In this document: piece after piece, positions 1 through 12,032 of the stretch
How positions within the stretch are numbered: the first letter of the stretch is position 1
Layout of the letters: each line of letters starts with the position of its first letter
From: Dacryopinax spathularia
Taxonomy: Eukaryota; Basidiomycota; Dacrymycetes; Dacrymycetales; Dacrymycetaceae
Assembly (NCBI GenBank): GCA_037974965.1
Contig: JBBPFI010000001.1
Location: 2,418,001 to 2,482,000 of the forward strand
Direction: 5' to 3'
DNA length: 64,000 bases
Made by a program: the position numbers and the translations under genes
The notes under the pieces: model-generated
Told to the model about the DNA's origin: nothing
The model's input: the letters and a program-made list of their open reading frames with translations, nothing else
The model's database searches: none

Positions 1-1
1 C

Positions 2-415
2 TTGGACTCCTTCGAGCGAGTTATGGAGGCTATGGAGGGAGAACTGGCGCGCGCGAAAGCCGAAAAGTCTGGCAAGGGCAAGAAGTCCTCCGCCAGTCCC
101 GTCCAGTCGAATACAAAAGCGCAAGATGCCAAGGGCAAAGGCAAAGCGCCCGCTTCTCCTGATGAAGATGAGGAAGACGCAGACGAGATGCTCCGCGCGA
201 TGGACGCCGAGCTAAAAAGCGCGCTCAAGAAAGGAGAAGGTGATGAGGGAGATTCGGACGACGAAGAGACCCCGATGGACTACAACCTCATCAAGAACTT
301 CCTCGAGAGCTTCAAGTCCCAGGCTGGGCTTGCGGGGCCCGTGTCTGGGATGGTTGGGAGGCTCGAGAAGGGGTGGGTGTGGCCGAGGGATGAGGGCGAG
401 GAGGGGAAGCACTGA
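2..415 (+). CDS. ECD: ECD/SGT1-family protein, C-terminal part (gene enters from the left)
   Basis: The reading frame is open at the window edge and ends at TGA 413-415, so only the last ~137 residues are present. The segment is lysine- and acid-rich, with a stretch of D/E near residues 53-62, and closes with MDYNLIKNFLESFKSQ followed by GLAGPVSGMVGRL. That closing block matches the conserved C-terminus of ecdysoneless/SGT1 proteins, in which an acidic linker precedes an MDY-L-KN-LESF motif. Members of this family are linked to pre-mRNA splicing and transcription and, in yeasts, to expression of glycolytic genes. The ATG is outside the window. The neighbouring gene at 2-6 kb points towards it (convergent), so the gap to 2061 contains both 3' ends. 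Confidence 0.75.
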   Translation: MDSFERVMEAMEGELARAKAEKSGKGKKSSASPVQSNTKAQDAKGKGKAPASPDEDEEDADEMLRAMDAELKSALKKGEGDEGDSDDEETPMDYNLIKNFLESFKSQAGLAGPVSGMVGRLEKGWVWPRDEGEEGKH

Positions 416-2061
416 ACATGTAGGATCGGAAGGAAATGTACGTTTATCTTTGGGCCGATGTTGGCAACGAGCATTGTACAACAACGCATCAATGGAAGTA
501 ATGAAGTCACTCAATCATGCACAATTGTTCTATGTCTGCTCCCTTTCCATCGTTCAGTCTCTCCGTTTTCGAACAATCTTTGCTGAATACTTGGTTAGCG
601 CGCTCTCGAGTTTCCATATCCGAAGAACTGAGCTTCTGACCCTCTTTCGACCGGCCGAGCTGTGGCAATTGGTCTGACATACCTTCATTTGCGGTCAATG
701 GGGAGGCCTACTTCGGCTGTTGCCTCTCCAGCCACCGGCATGGAAACATGGAATGCCCGACGAACTCGTGAAAAGCAACCCTTGAGGCCGATGAATGGAG
801 TGACAAAGCCATCTTCTTGCATCTTCGCATTCTCCCCTCATCAGAACCCTTTCACCTTTCAACGGGAAACAACTCCGTCTTCTTTCACGGTCCGACGCCT
901 TCTTTTCCCACCGCTCGGAAGCACCTTCCTAGCAACCGGCATGCCTCCCGCACATGTCCATGCTTCTTTCCTTGCGCCACCCTCACCACAAACCAACCAC
1001 CGCCCGCCCCGGCGGCCGCACCTGAAGCAAGCAAGAAACGCTCGAACCATGGCCCGTGCGTCCTCCTCTGGGCTATATAACTCACCCATGGTGGGCACTC
1101 TGGACACTCCGTACACCACACTCCCCACTCCCCGCTCCCTGCTCCCCTCCCTTGACTTTGCCCTACCCTCCACCCCTGTACCCGCCCCAGGGGAGCCCTC
1201 TCGGCCGAGGACGTATCTGCCTGGGCGGGCACCACTAGGTCGGCTCCTTGCGCGGCGCGTAGGAGTCTCCGACAGACCTAACCAAAAAAGCGCGCCGCAA
1301 GCACATACCCATATAAATATATATAGCGCGGCTCCCTCATCTCCCCGGGGAGCCAGAAAGATGCAGTTGGCCAGCATGAAAGCGCAACCGTTGCTGGGGA
1401 GGCAACTTTCCTTTTCTCTCTTTACCCATGCTTGTGCGACGGCCTGATCAACCGGCAAGCAAGCATGGGTGGGCGTCTGCGGGGCTGTTGCCCTCTCCTT
1501 GGAGAGGGTAATGGTAGGTGCCTGCAGGCGCCCAACCCCATTTTTTTGTGAGTCTCCTTTGTCCGCAATGTCTTGACCAGTACTAATGCCGCAAACATGT
1601 TCTAGGCATCTAAGCAGGCTTGAGTTACAGGTAAGTCATTTCCCTTCTTTCACCTAACTCTTCTTTGGCCTGCACTTTTATGCGCTCTTATACAACACCA
1701 TGCTACTTTTACCATACCAGATAACTTATGCCTTGGGTAATGCTACATCGTTGTCCCGTCTTCAGCTGTGTCTCTTTTGCAAAGAGAACAATTGGCACAG
1801 ATGTGACTTCACCGCAGGACAAACAGCCTCATCGGCGAGAGCCCTTGAGTCAATGCTCACTATGGAGCTCTCCCACCCCAAAAGCGCCGCATCGGCTTCA
1901 CACTGTACTTGCGATGGTGGCAGGAGGAGGCGCCGCCGCGGCTGATAGTGTCGCGCAAAAAGATGATGCCAGGCTGCAATGGTCGTTTGCCGATCGGGTA
2001 TCAAGGTATCGATATTAGCGAGCAAACGGTATACAAGTACGGCATTAGCCCAAGTGATATA
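416..2061. other. Intergenic region between two convergent host genes
   Basis: No protein gene is convincing here. Long open frames at 662-1447 (+) and 859-1458 (-) overlap on opposite strands, lack ATG starts and show no known motif; they look like by-products of GC-rich sequence. The part at 1311-1548 has a TATA-like block, several strong stems and a T run, and is listed separately as a candidate RNA. From 1549 to 2061 there are splice-like signals (for example ACAG followed by GTAAGT near 1627) but no coherent product. Confidence 0.5.
1340..1547 (+). ncRNA. Candidate structured RNA with Pol III-like signals, family unknown
   Basis: An AT-only block at 1311-1325 (atataaatatatata) lies about 20-30 nt before the first stem, and a run of seven T at 1541-1547 follows the last. 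Between them are a stem formed by GGCTCC/GGAGCC (about 1330-1353), a perfect 11-bp stem 1424-1434 with 1460-1470, and a stem 1488-1498 with 1501-1511. A helix of about 13 bp, 1467-1480 with 1524-1538, would enclose the 1488-1511 hairpin; it competes at its outer edge with the 11-bp stem. I looked for hallmarks of U1-U6, U3, SRP, RNase P and MRP RNA and did not recognise any. The call rests on structure and signals only. Confidence 0.35.
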
Positions 2062-5000
2062 TTAGTCTAGTTTCACAACCTTCCCATTATCCGTCCCGAC
2101 TTCTACACGTTTCGGACTCCACACATCCGTAGTTCCGGACATAAGCCATTCCCCCACCACGCAGATCCCCGCGTTCCAGACCAGCAAGAGCGAAGTAATT
2201 ACAAAATGCGACAGGGTCTGGCCGATCTCGAGCCAGGAGCCTTCGTCCCGCACGTTGTAGAACATCGCTAGTGTCATCCCTGCGAATCGTCAGCTCAACA
2301 CGAAGCTCGTGGAGTGCAGGAGAGCGAGCGTACCGTCGGTTAGGGGTAGGGCGACGAGGTATATCGAGAATGGTGGGAGGTTGAGGCGCTTGTTGAGGGT
2401 GGCGAGGCAGGCGGCGAAGATGGTATACGGGAGGAACACTTTGTACAACTATTCCCGCGTCAGCTCGTATTCTTCGATCTGCCGCGCTAGGAGACGTACC
2501 AGGAGAACCGCCATGAGGAACGGCTTGAACACCGGTACGAGGCGATATACGGGTTCGAGGTAGAAATTCGAGAGTGAGGCGACGCTGCTTCCTGTCAACA
2601 ACGAATCAAGGCATACGAGGCGAAATGCGCTCACTTCCCGGTCCCAAAGAACGCCACATTAACGAAAAACAAGAAAAACACCGCAATCCTCACATCGTCC
2701 GCCCTCAACACTCTCATCCCGTCCCTCCCATCCTTCAGCTCCGTACTGCTACTCTCCGGCGCAGGAGCAGGCGGGTCGACGGCGAGGGGAGGAGAGAACA
2801 AAGACTCGCATTCGATCCAGAGGAAAAGGGTTAACGAGAATGCGAGGTAGAAGAGTCCTTCCCACGAGATGGAGAGGATGAGGAACGCGGGACAGAAGGC
2901 GAGGAAGTAGGTCAGGAGGCGGGAGGTGGGGCGGTGGTCTGAGGAGGGGAGAAGGAAGGGCGAGGCGGAGGATAACACTACTCCCTATCAGTGACCGACC
3001 CTCTCATCTTTCGGTATTATCAAAAGGGGGAACGTACGAAGTGCAGTCCAGCCAAGCATCTGATAATTCGCCGGCAGTCCCTCCTTCGCCTGCAAGCTGA
3101 GAACCGCCCCGTACGTAGAATACATCGCAACCCCAATCAACGAAGTCTGGAGGCCGACGATCGCTACAAGAGGGTAAGAGCTCTGCATATCGAATGCCCA
3201 TGCTTGCGGGTCTTTCCATAGGTAGACGAGGGCTGTGAGGCCGACAAGGAGGTATGCAAGGCCGGTGAGCATCCTACCCATACTTTGTCAGCCTTGCATC
3301 CAACGGGAGATTCGGCTTCCAAGGAGAAGGAGTGGAAGGGAGGGAAGACGTACAGGATTGTGAGGTCCTCATGTTTCTCAACCGGCAACAACCCGAACGC
3401 CGCGTCCACGACGCACACGCTAGCCCAAGCGAGTACGAGCCATCTTCCTCTTGCGGTCGTCCACCATCTGCTGGAAAGAGCTGTTGCTGGCCATGCCAGG
3501 CCAAGGAGGGCGAAACCGAGCGACCAGACGTGGCGGTTCGTATATCCTGCCTAAATCCGTAATCAGCACACTGCCTCCCGCGTGCCGCCCAAACACGGCG
3601 AAGGCGAAGCAGAGGTAGAAGGATAAGGGGAAGGGGAAAGGAAGGGGGACGTACCACCATCCTCTCTATCGCCAGCCCCACCGCCACAGCCCTTAGAGCA
3701 AACCCGCCAATAGCTCGAACAGCGCTCTGCCCCTCCCTCATCCTCCCCCACACCATCCCAACGACCGGCCAATCCACCCCCACCCCCCTCCAAAACCCCA
3801 CCCCACAAGCCGCATACACCCACACCCTCCACCCACACCTTTGGACGACCAAATAACCCGCCAAGGCCAACCCGACCATCTCAGTCAAGAGGTCCGGGAT
3901 GGTCGATGGAAGCTGCGGGGCGAGGGGGAAAAGGTGGATGCGCAGGACTTGGAGGGCGGAGAAGATTGACCAGCCTGTGTACCCGAGGGTGACGAGCGTG
4001 CGGAGGAGGAGGTGGTCGTATGTCTGCAGATAGCGGAGGCCGCGGAGGGAGAGGAGGATGAGTTCGGAAGAGAGATGGCGGGCGGAGGTGTAGTCGCCCT
4101 GTTCGTAGAGAGAGTCTAGGACGGATAGTTGGGCCAAGCCAGGTGGGATGGTACGGTTTGTAGGGTCGGAGGAGAGAGGAGGGAAGGGGGTGTATATGGC
4201 GGTGTGGGCTTGCTTGAGCGCTGCTTCCCTGTCAGCCACACTCACACAAAGGCAACGCCCCGTAGCGCGACGGAAGGAATAGGGAGGAAACCGCGGAATG
4301 GAGAGCAGGGCGAAATGGAGAGCGAGGAAGTGAGGCAGAGGAGACGTACAATGCTTAACCCTATACTGCTCCAACACGACCCTCGCATTCGTCACACACG
4401 CCGCCGCCCTCCTCCTCTCCCCCTCCTCCCCCACTCCAAAATCCACATACCCCTCCTTCATCTCCGGGTCCCTACACTCCGGCAGGACGCCCACACTATT
4501 CACCGGCCAGTCCGTCCCCAGTAAGGTCGCCATAAGCGGCGCTATGTCCGCTTGCTCGACATCTTGTCTCTTTAGCCTTGTCAGCCTTTCTCCAAAAGGG
4601 AGCGAGAAGTCGTCCTGTGAGCTTCCGGAAGGGTCGGGGAGAGGCTTGCGGATCCCAGAGCCCCAGGCGATGAGCGGTGTGCGCGTGTTGTCCGGATGGC
4701 CGTCGCCGTGCGAGCCGATGTTGGACATCCCGTGGTCGGCTGTGAATATGTAGGCTGTTCTGTCGTCCTCGTAGAAAGAGGAGATGAGGGACTCGACGCG
4801 CTGGACGATATGGTCGACGTGGGCGATGTTGAGCATGTATTCCTGGCGGCGTAATCAGATTCTGCTCTTCTCCTCTCTTTCCTCGCAAGGGAAGCGGAGA
4901 GGCGGAAGGGAAGAGAGGAGAGGGAGGGAAGGGGAAGAGGGCGCACCTTCGAGTGAGGACGATACGCATGCCCCGTCGTATCCAGCCCCAGCAAATGCAA

Positions 5001-6090
5001 AAACCACACCCCCCTCCCCTGCCTCATCTCCCTCCCCAACGCCCCCGCCTCCCCACCTTCCTTCTCGCCCCTGGTGGCATTCGCGAGCAGCTCCTCCACC
5101 CTCTCAAAAACCCACGTATCCAACGCCCGCGCATCCCGCGTAAAGTCCTCCGCGTGCTCCTCGTACATCCAGGTTTTTACGCGTCCTGGCACAGCGCCGC
5201 GCGAGAACATGGGCAGTATGTCGGGCGAGCCGAAGGAGTAGGTTGTCGTGCTGCGGTTGAATAGGGAGTCGAATGTGACGGGGTTTGTTGTCCATCCTGT
5301 TTCCCACCACCACGCTCTGTATCAGTAAGAGGAGAGGAGAGGGGAGAGGGACAGATGCGCACCGGTCGTGACGGCCGAGACGTCCTCATACATCCCCGCG
5401 ATCATCGCCACGTCTACCCACGTCCATCAGCTCCAATCCTCACCGTCATCCTCACCGTCATCACATCCTCATACGAGGAAGAAGAAAGAGAAAGAGAAAG
5501 AGGAGAAGGAGGACGTACGACCCGGCCTACTCTCCGTCGGCACCCTCGTATGACTCACCCCATACGCCCCTCTCTCAGCCGCAATTTCCCTAAGATACGG
5601 CGCCACCACCTCCGGACTGCCCTCCACGTTGGGGAAACCGTTGAGGTGGAAGAGCGAGTCTGCACGGAGGCCGTCGGCTACGATGAGGACGAGGCGGTCG
5701 GCGGGGGCGGGGATTTGGGGGGGCAGGGAATGGGGGGGCATGCCGTGGACTACTGGGCTGTGGGGGGAGGTCAGCTCTGCGCACTGCTGTGGGTACGCCC
5801 GGGCGACGGTGGGCGCGGAGGAAGGAGAGCAGGAGGGAGGGGACGTACGAAGTGAAATAACAGTCAAACACGCTGGGTATATATGCGATATGGAATAACA
5901 GTCCGATCAGCAGCAGGCGGAGTGGGGAGGGCGTGCTGGGCGGTGGGGGCTGCTCGCCCTGCTTGTCCTGTTTGCTGGGCTCGCCATTGGTCGGGATCGT
6001 AATCGACGCCTCGTTCGGAGAAGGAGGTTGACCAGCTTGGGGTGGACGTCGTCCCCCCGTCTCCGAGCGGGGCTGAGCCGGCGCAGACAT
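2062..6090 (-). CDS. MCD4: GPI ethanolamine phosphate transferase 1 (Mcd4/PIG-N)
   Basis: This ER membrane enzyme adds ethanolamine phosphate from phosphatidylethanolamine to the first mannose of the GPI precursor. The chosen ATG (6088-6090) gives a ~60-residue Ser/Pro-rich leader, then a signal-anchor ([13 protein letters not shown]) and SVFDCYFTS, the family's N-terminal signature. The alkaline-phosphatase-like lumenal domain shows [10 protein letters not shown], then SRPG of the nucleophile region, [13 protein letters not shown] and [14 protein letters not shown], carrying the metal-binding Asp and His residues. The C-terminal half (about 4.1 kb down to 2.06 kb) is a series of hydrophobic segments, as in the PigN domain, ending in [15 protein letters not shown] and stop TAA at 2062-2064. 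Roughly ten exons are separated by short pyrimidine-rich introns; the first exon ends at 5849 before GTACGT. No defect is visible. The next gene, at 6.5-8.3 kb, lies upstream in the same orientation. Confidence 0.93.
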
Positions 6091-6467
6091 TCTATCCTCC
6101 CTGATCGCAAGAGTACTGCAATGCCAGCCCAGAGAAAGAAAGAAAAGGAAAAGTGAGCTAGAAGTAAGGAGTGGAGATGAAGGGCGAGTTTGGCCGGAAA
6201 TGTAGGACGAAGATGTTGGCGCACGTGTCGTCACTACTCAGGGACCGCGTTTCTCCGAGCTCGGAGAAGCAAGAAGCAGAAGAAGGGGGTCGGGTCCGGC
6301 TGGCCGCAAAGCAGCTCAAGAAATTAGAGAGCGGCAGCTACCGTCTGGGAGAGTGATGCAGCGGTACAAATTGACATTATTGGGCTGTTAAGAGGCAAGA
6401 GGTGGAAATCTCAGCCTCTCCAACCCGTCCTTCAAGTTCTACATCGTGGGACTCAAGGCGCGTACGC

Positions 6468-8314
6468 TCAAGACCCCTCCATCCACCCCCTCCTCCAACC
6501 CCTCGCCTCCTCCCCCCTCCGTCTCATCAACCCCCCCACCTCACCTCCCCAAACCTCCTCAGGCCTCTTCCCACCCCTCAAAACCTCCCTCTCATGCCTG
6601 TCCGCCTCTTCGGCCGACATGACCGCCACGTTATCGACCTGCAGCGGCTTGGTCGGGTCCCATCGGACCAGGGTTGGCCGGGAAAGGACGGGGTGGGGAG
6701 GGAGAGAGGACCGGGAGCGGGAGAGGTCTTCGTATAGGTATTCGATTTCGTGTTCCGATATCGGGAGTTTACTGTGCCCATTCATACCGCGATCAGCAAC
6801 CTTGTCAGAGATGACGGGTAGAGGCGGGGACGAACCTCTCAACGCCGTTGGAGTAGAGCTTTGCCTCGCGCGTACGGAGATCACGGGCCATTTTCTCGTA
6901 TAGCTTTCGCCTCCCCTTTGCCGCGAGGGGGTTTGTCAGAGGCTTGCCGGCGAGGTCGAGGATAATGTACGTCGCTGCATTCAGCCCAAATATGCTCGGC
7001 AGCGGTCCTGCCACGCACGCTCAGCACTGCGCCATACAGCGACAGAAGGCTGAAAGGAGCAGGGGACGTACCCAGCACCGGTAAGATCCTCACTCTAAAA
7101 TCATCAAACGGCCCCAACTCCGCCACCTTCCCCCTCTCCACCTCCTCCTGCGGCAGCGGCAGCAGCCTAACATCCCCCTCCACTTCAGTGCTGTACACCA
7201 CCGGGATCCCGCTCAGCACCCCGCGGGCTTTCAAGCGACGCCGGACTGCGCGGGCCAGGGGGTCTTCTTGCGTCGTGGAGATGTCGGTGATGTGAATTCG
7301 GGTGGGGTCGCGTTTTGCCCCGGCGCCCATGGAGGAGAAGATGCGGATTTGGTGGGTGTGGCAGTATGTTAGGAGGTCGACCTGTGCACAACAGTATCAG
7401 CTCATCACATTCTCCTGCAACTTTCCCTGCCGCTCCACCTCCCCAGGCTGACCACCCCAGGCCCAGCCTCCCGGCAGCCTAGGCCAGGAAGGAAGAAGGA
7501 AGAAGAAAAGAAAAGAAGGAAGGATGACGCCGTACCTTCGTAGAAATATTATCAATAGCATCAACGACCCAATCCGCGCCCTCCAACAAGCTCGCCCCCT
7601 CCTCCGAGTCCCTCCACAGACTCACACGGGCATCGACCTCACACCAAGGTGCGATGGCGTTCAGGAACTTCTTCATTGATGTGGCCTTTGGGGTGCCGAC
7701 GTCGGCGAGGGTTGCGGTTGCGTGGCGGTTTAGGGAGGAGAGGGTTATTTGGTCGAAGTCTGTCCTTGCGCATCAGTTTACTACATTCCTCCTGGGACGA
7801 GCGGAAAACTTGCCTATGAGACGAATATGCCCGACCCCGCTATAGTGAACAGTCTAGTCAGAGGGAGAAGGAGAGGGGAAGAAGGAGGGACGCACGACCG
7901 CACAAGCATAACAGCCGCCCAGCTCCCCACTCCCCCACACCCCACCACGACCACCCTACTCCCCCTGACCCTCCTCATCCCCTCCTCCCCAAGAAACGCA
8001 TAATTCCTGGCCAACTGCTCCCTCACCAGTTCCTCATCATACTCCCCTTCCCTGCCCCCATCCTCTCCGTCCAGCAACTTCTTACGCTTTTCTTCGACGG
8101 TCAGGGGCAGCGGGGAGGGGGAAGAGTCCAGCGCTTCGTGTACGGATTTTTTTAGTTCCTGGGCGCGCCGATGACGGGAGAGGAGTGTGTAGCTGTGGTA
8201 GGCGCTGAGGGAGAGGGCGGAGGAGGCGAGGGCTGTGAGGAGGAGGGTGAGGCGGGGATGGGAGGAGGGGGAGAAGGAGATAGTCGGGTGTGAGGAGGAG
8301 AGGTGCCAGGGCAT
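6468..8314 (-). CDS. TCD1: tRNA threonylcarbamoyladenosine dehydratase (Tcd1/Tcd2, TcdA/CsdL-like)
   Basis: The product converts t6A at position 37 of tRNAs to its cyclic form ct6A, using ATP; yeast Tcd1 and Tcd2 sit in the mitochondrial outer membrane. From the ATG at 8312-8314 there is a hydrophobic stretch at about residues 24-40 (LLLTALASSALSLSAYH), fitting a membrane anchor, then the conserved LVREQLARNYAFLGEEGM. The E1/ThiF-like Rossmann motif VVVVGCGGVGSWAAVMLVRS follows, then IRLIDFDQ, SSLNRHATA, WVVDAIDNISTK and FSSMGAGAKRDPTRI. The latter blocks are on separate exons joined by ~60-nt introns. The C-terminal region carries WDPTKPLQVDN and ends at TGA 6468-6470. All motifs needed for adenylation are present. 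The choice between TCD1 and TCD2 is nominal, as many fungi have one gene. Confidence 0.9.
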
Positions 8315-9153
8315 GCTGCTTGGCAGGGCACTCTAGGCTGAGGATAGACTGGGCTAGTAGGACCGTTGTAGCGATTGTTAGAGGAGACTACAACTGGATT
8401 CGGAGGAGGACGACAAGAAATGGCAGAGGAAGACGATTCCGCGCTGACGTCAAACTTTGGTTGCATGAACCCTGAGCGCTTCTTTCGCCGCTTCTCTTTT
8501 CTTTGGACAACCTTGTTAACTTCACCGCGCCCCCGTCCAAGCTGCAATACATCCCTTCATCTCGAAAGCAATCTTCTTGATGAAGGCGTTACTGTATACG
8601 TCAGCATCACCATCTTGCACTAAGTATCCGCGTCAGTCCTCCTCCTGCAGGCATCCCACGGCGGTCACTGGTAAGGCTCAACAACAAAGCTGTTCATCAT
8701 CATTTATTGTCTCACATCAAGCCTGTATCTCCAGAAACTGTCGTGCGGCCTGTGGTCACGAAAGCCTCCTGCCAAATCCGTGTGGTTAACACCTAACCTT
8801 CTGTCTATCACGCCCGCTGAGATGCCATACATGATACTCCGTTAGAGAACGACGCCAGAACGTTCATCAGTCACCTTCAGCGAGCGGAATGAGAGCGCTA
8901 CTAATTTAGGCACTCGGCTGGGCGCTACCACCCCGTTGGCAATACCTTGCCAGCTCAAACATGGTCCGACACAAGCTATCACCGGCACTACCCGTGATGT
9001 CAATTTAGCCAGCAAGGACGAGATCGCTGGCATAGCAGTGCCCTGCCAGGAGCCACCCCAAAATCCGGGTGTACGTTCAGGTAGCGTGACTTCGGTGAGT
9101 GGGCGGGTGGGTGCACGGGAGCATTAGCGACCGGAACCAACGAAGCGTCTGGC
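8315..9153. other. Gap between host genes and accessory island
   Basis: I see no gene, RNA or clear repeat here. It contains the promoter region of the leftward dehydratase gene and the left border of the accessory island. No terminal inverted repeat matching the right side of the island was evident by eye. Confidence 0.4.
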
Positions 9154-9211
9154 ATGGTGCTAGTCGGACGTCCGGGTGGCAGAAGCTTTTCAGTCTTCTG
9201 TTGCAGGCCTG

Positions 9212-11464
9212 ATGTTTCTCCTCGACCTTGCGACTGAACTCGCTCATCACGACATCGCTCTGCAAGATGTGTCCGTTAGTCAACTACTTTCATTCATGGC
9301 ACTTGCTCGCCGGCTACAGAGCCGTATTAGCTGGCAACAAGTTGTGGATCCCAGCAGCACACATATCCCGCCTATGTCTCTTCCGAACACAGTCACTGCT
9401 TTCCTAAGTACGTCTATTGGCATAACCTATGACCAAGTTGCAACTCTCTGGGAGTTAATGCGACCTGCCATTTGGAATCCGTATCATGCTCCTATTCGTC
9501 CGATATCCGCTCTCTTTGATGACCTCAAGCCGTTCATGGAATCTTCCGCTCCGCTCTCCCTAGGTTGGCTCTATACATTCAGCTTGTCCGGTGCTTACGT
9601 GGAGCCCAGCCTCAGAAGAATTCTACCCGCCTACTCGGTTTTGCTTGGAGGATTTGTGTCCAGTGTATGTCCGGTCAGGACGCCGACAGCAGTTACACGA
9701 TCCCCGACGCCATTGGGCAACGTTTTATACGTTGGACCAAGGTGCCTTCCCGGTCCTCATGGTGTCTCTACATTGTCGCTCATGCAAAGCCACTTACCAT
9801 GTCAACTTCTTTCGGCGACTGAGCAAACAATGCGATGCAGAGGAATCACTGCTGCGGGATATTCTAACGGACAACCCCTCGCGCTCACCGAATGGCGTCC
9901 AACGAGTCTATTACGGCGGGCTCCCCACCGTCATTCAAGCAGAGAAGCACATGATTTTCCATGAGGATGTATGCCGCTTATTCCGCGGCCAGACCGTCCA
10001 TTCACAGTTCGTCACTCATTGCGTAGCTTAATCTCTTCCTAATCCCTTGCAGCGCTTCCGCAGCCTCTATCGCCAATATCTACAATCGCTGTCTGTCTGG
10101 AAGACGCAATAGGCAGTTTCATGGCTATAAACCAGTATCTCTCCATGGACGTGTTGTGTCAGATTTGTTCGACCTTTTCTCCCTCCTCCTACATCACAGT
10201 GAGCGCGGCAGCCAGCTCTGCCTTCCAGACAATGCTCCCGATCAGACGTCTCGTCTCTCGGCTGCCATGGTCGAACGCAATGTGTTTATGGAAAGTATCG
10301 GACAGCCATTGCTCTCTCATGCTTGCGATTTGTGCCTAAAGGTAGTAGATCGAGAGGGGGAACCTTGTAATGCCTTCCATTCTTTTACCTGATCGTAACT
10401 TACCCCATCTTCACAGATGTGATCGCCTGCGCGGTCACGGACGGTGTGGCAATCGGGAGAATATGTTGCTCTGTACATAATTGCGCCAACTCTTTGCCCT
10501 CCAGCAGGGCGAGATACTGTTCTTCGCACTCAGTGCTGGCCGACATCTGTGCGATCGAAGGCTGTCAGCGGCCAGTCATCCTCGGGAAACAGAGTTGCGA
10601 GCTCCCCGAACATGCGAACTTGGAGTTGAACTACAGATCTTCCGGGCAATCCTTTACACTCCTCGACCGCCGTCTGCGTCGAGCATACGGTAAACCTGAC
10701 GAAAGCGAAAGCGAGCCAACCGCTGCAGAAGAGACGTCAGCAGTGGGCTCAGAGACTTCAAGCGCAACGCCAAAAGAGCATACCATCCCGACTGAGTCAC
10801 GGAAGTTGAAAGCACGATTTGGAAGGAACATGACTCACAATGAACAGTTGATCGTGAGGCCCTGTGGTGTTATCATAGCTCGCAGGACGTTTTACGGAGC
10901 CGAGGCTCTTTCCCTAGTTGCGGTCTGTGCCCTTGAGACTTGTGTTTGATTGCGTACTCAACGACATTTCTGCAGAAGTTTCTGGTCGACACATTTCCCA
11001 CGAAAGCCAGCATGCCAGACGTGCTATTTTTCGACAACAATTGCCAGTTCCACCGTTATATCCACGGACGTCCGGAGTATGCCAGTCATTTTTCACATAC
11101 CGCCCTGGTGGTCGATGTGTTCCATTTCCGAAGCAAGCACTCGAAGGACGACGTTTACTGCAGTAAGCACTGCAATCCGATGGCCTTTAAAGATCTCTAC
11201 GATGGTGAGAAGAAAGTGTGGACGTTCAATTCCTCCGCATGTGAACAAGTGAACTCCTGGATCACCAAATACCACTCGCAACTGCGCGAAATGTCGCCCG
11301 CTCGATACGATTTTTATTTGGATGAACTCATCAAGGAGCGAAACTCAGCTGTGGTGGAAGACCTGTCGCGTCAGGGCCACAGGCCGCACACTGTGCCGCC
11401 ATGGACCATGGAAGACAGCAGAGAAACAGAGATGGGCGGGGAGCATTCCTCTGCATGTAGATGA
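9212..11464 (+). CDS. KDZ-superfamily (Kyakuja-Dileera-Zisupton) transposase with N-terminal Cys clusters
   Basis: Blocks in order: a helical start (FLLDLATELAHHD, first in-frame ATG 9212; a CAG splice acceptor lies just before it, so an upstream exon is possible); FCLEDLCPVY and VSLHCRSCKATYHVNFF, the cysteine clusters of the CxC type described for fungal KDZ transposases; HACDLCLKVVDREG; a second cluster with CCSVHNCANSLPSSRARYC, CAIEGCQRPV; then KLKARFGRNMTHNEQLIVRPCG and the RNase H-fold core. The core shows VLFFDNNCQF (Asp), VVDVFHFRSKHSKDD (Asp) with following Cys residues, and FNSSACEQVNSW (Glu), then YDFYLDELIKERN. At least four exons are needed, with introns of ~50-60 nt near 9565-9615, 10031-10081, 10390-10420 and 10915-10975. 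The stop is TGA 11462-11464. All parts are present in order, so it may be functional. It is the only transposase in the 9-43 kb island. Confidence 0.85.
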
Positions 11465-12032
11465 TACGATACACTCACATGCAAGTCCTCAATATCAGCT
11501 ATGTACACAGCATGATTTAAGTGGACGAAGTAAAACGGCACAGAACGGAGCTCCGCTCAATCCCCAGACTCCCGCACGGGGTTCCGCCCCACCCGACCCA
11601 GAAGCGGAGCCCCGTTCAGCCCTTCATTATGCTAAGGATCGGAGAAGCGTTATCACTTGAGATTGTGGGACCGCTATGAAGGCAAGCGGCCTGGTTGTGG
11701 GACAACGTGTGTATTACGAAGAGGGGCAAGAAGCCTGGTGGGTCTGCTCCGCCACTCAGCTCCGTCCAGGGTCTCGCCCGGAGGGATTAGAATCAAGCCG
11801 GAGCTCCGCCCCTCTACCTCCTCACCCTCCCTAGTGCCGCCTCCCTGAGCTGGGAACCTGCTGACTTTGTCGCTTGTGCCGCTGTTCTCGTGTAGGTGAC
11901 GGTGCCCCAAGTGGAGGACGAGTGGAGCTCCTCTCACAATCTTAGTGCTCTGTATATCGATCTCTTCCGGGCGTGACCGACAACGGCCGCGCCACTGCCC
12001 TTCACGGATCCGGACGACTTGCTCCGTTCAGC
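11465..12032. other. Spacer after the transposase with two copies of the island palindrome
   Basis: This stretch holds exact CGGAGCTCCG copies at 11546 and 11799 and near copies at about 11603 and 11924. An ATG near 11675 opens a frame (GLVVGQRVYYEEGQEAWWV) that could be a first exon of the next gene, but I could not join it with confidence. Confidence 0.3.

Noticed and set aside
662-1458. Overlapping long open frames on both strands (about 260 and 200 codons)
   Set aside because: They lack ATG starts, show no motif and overlap each other; GC-rich DNA gives such frames by chance.
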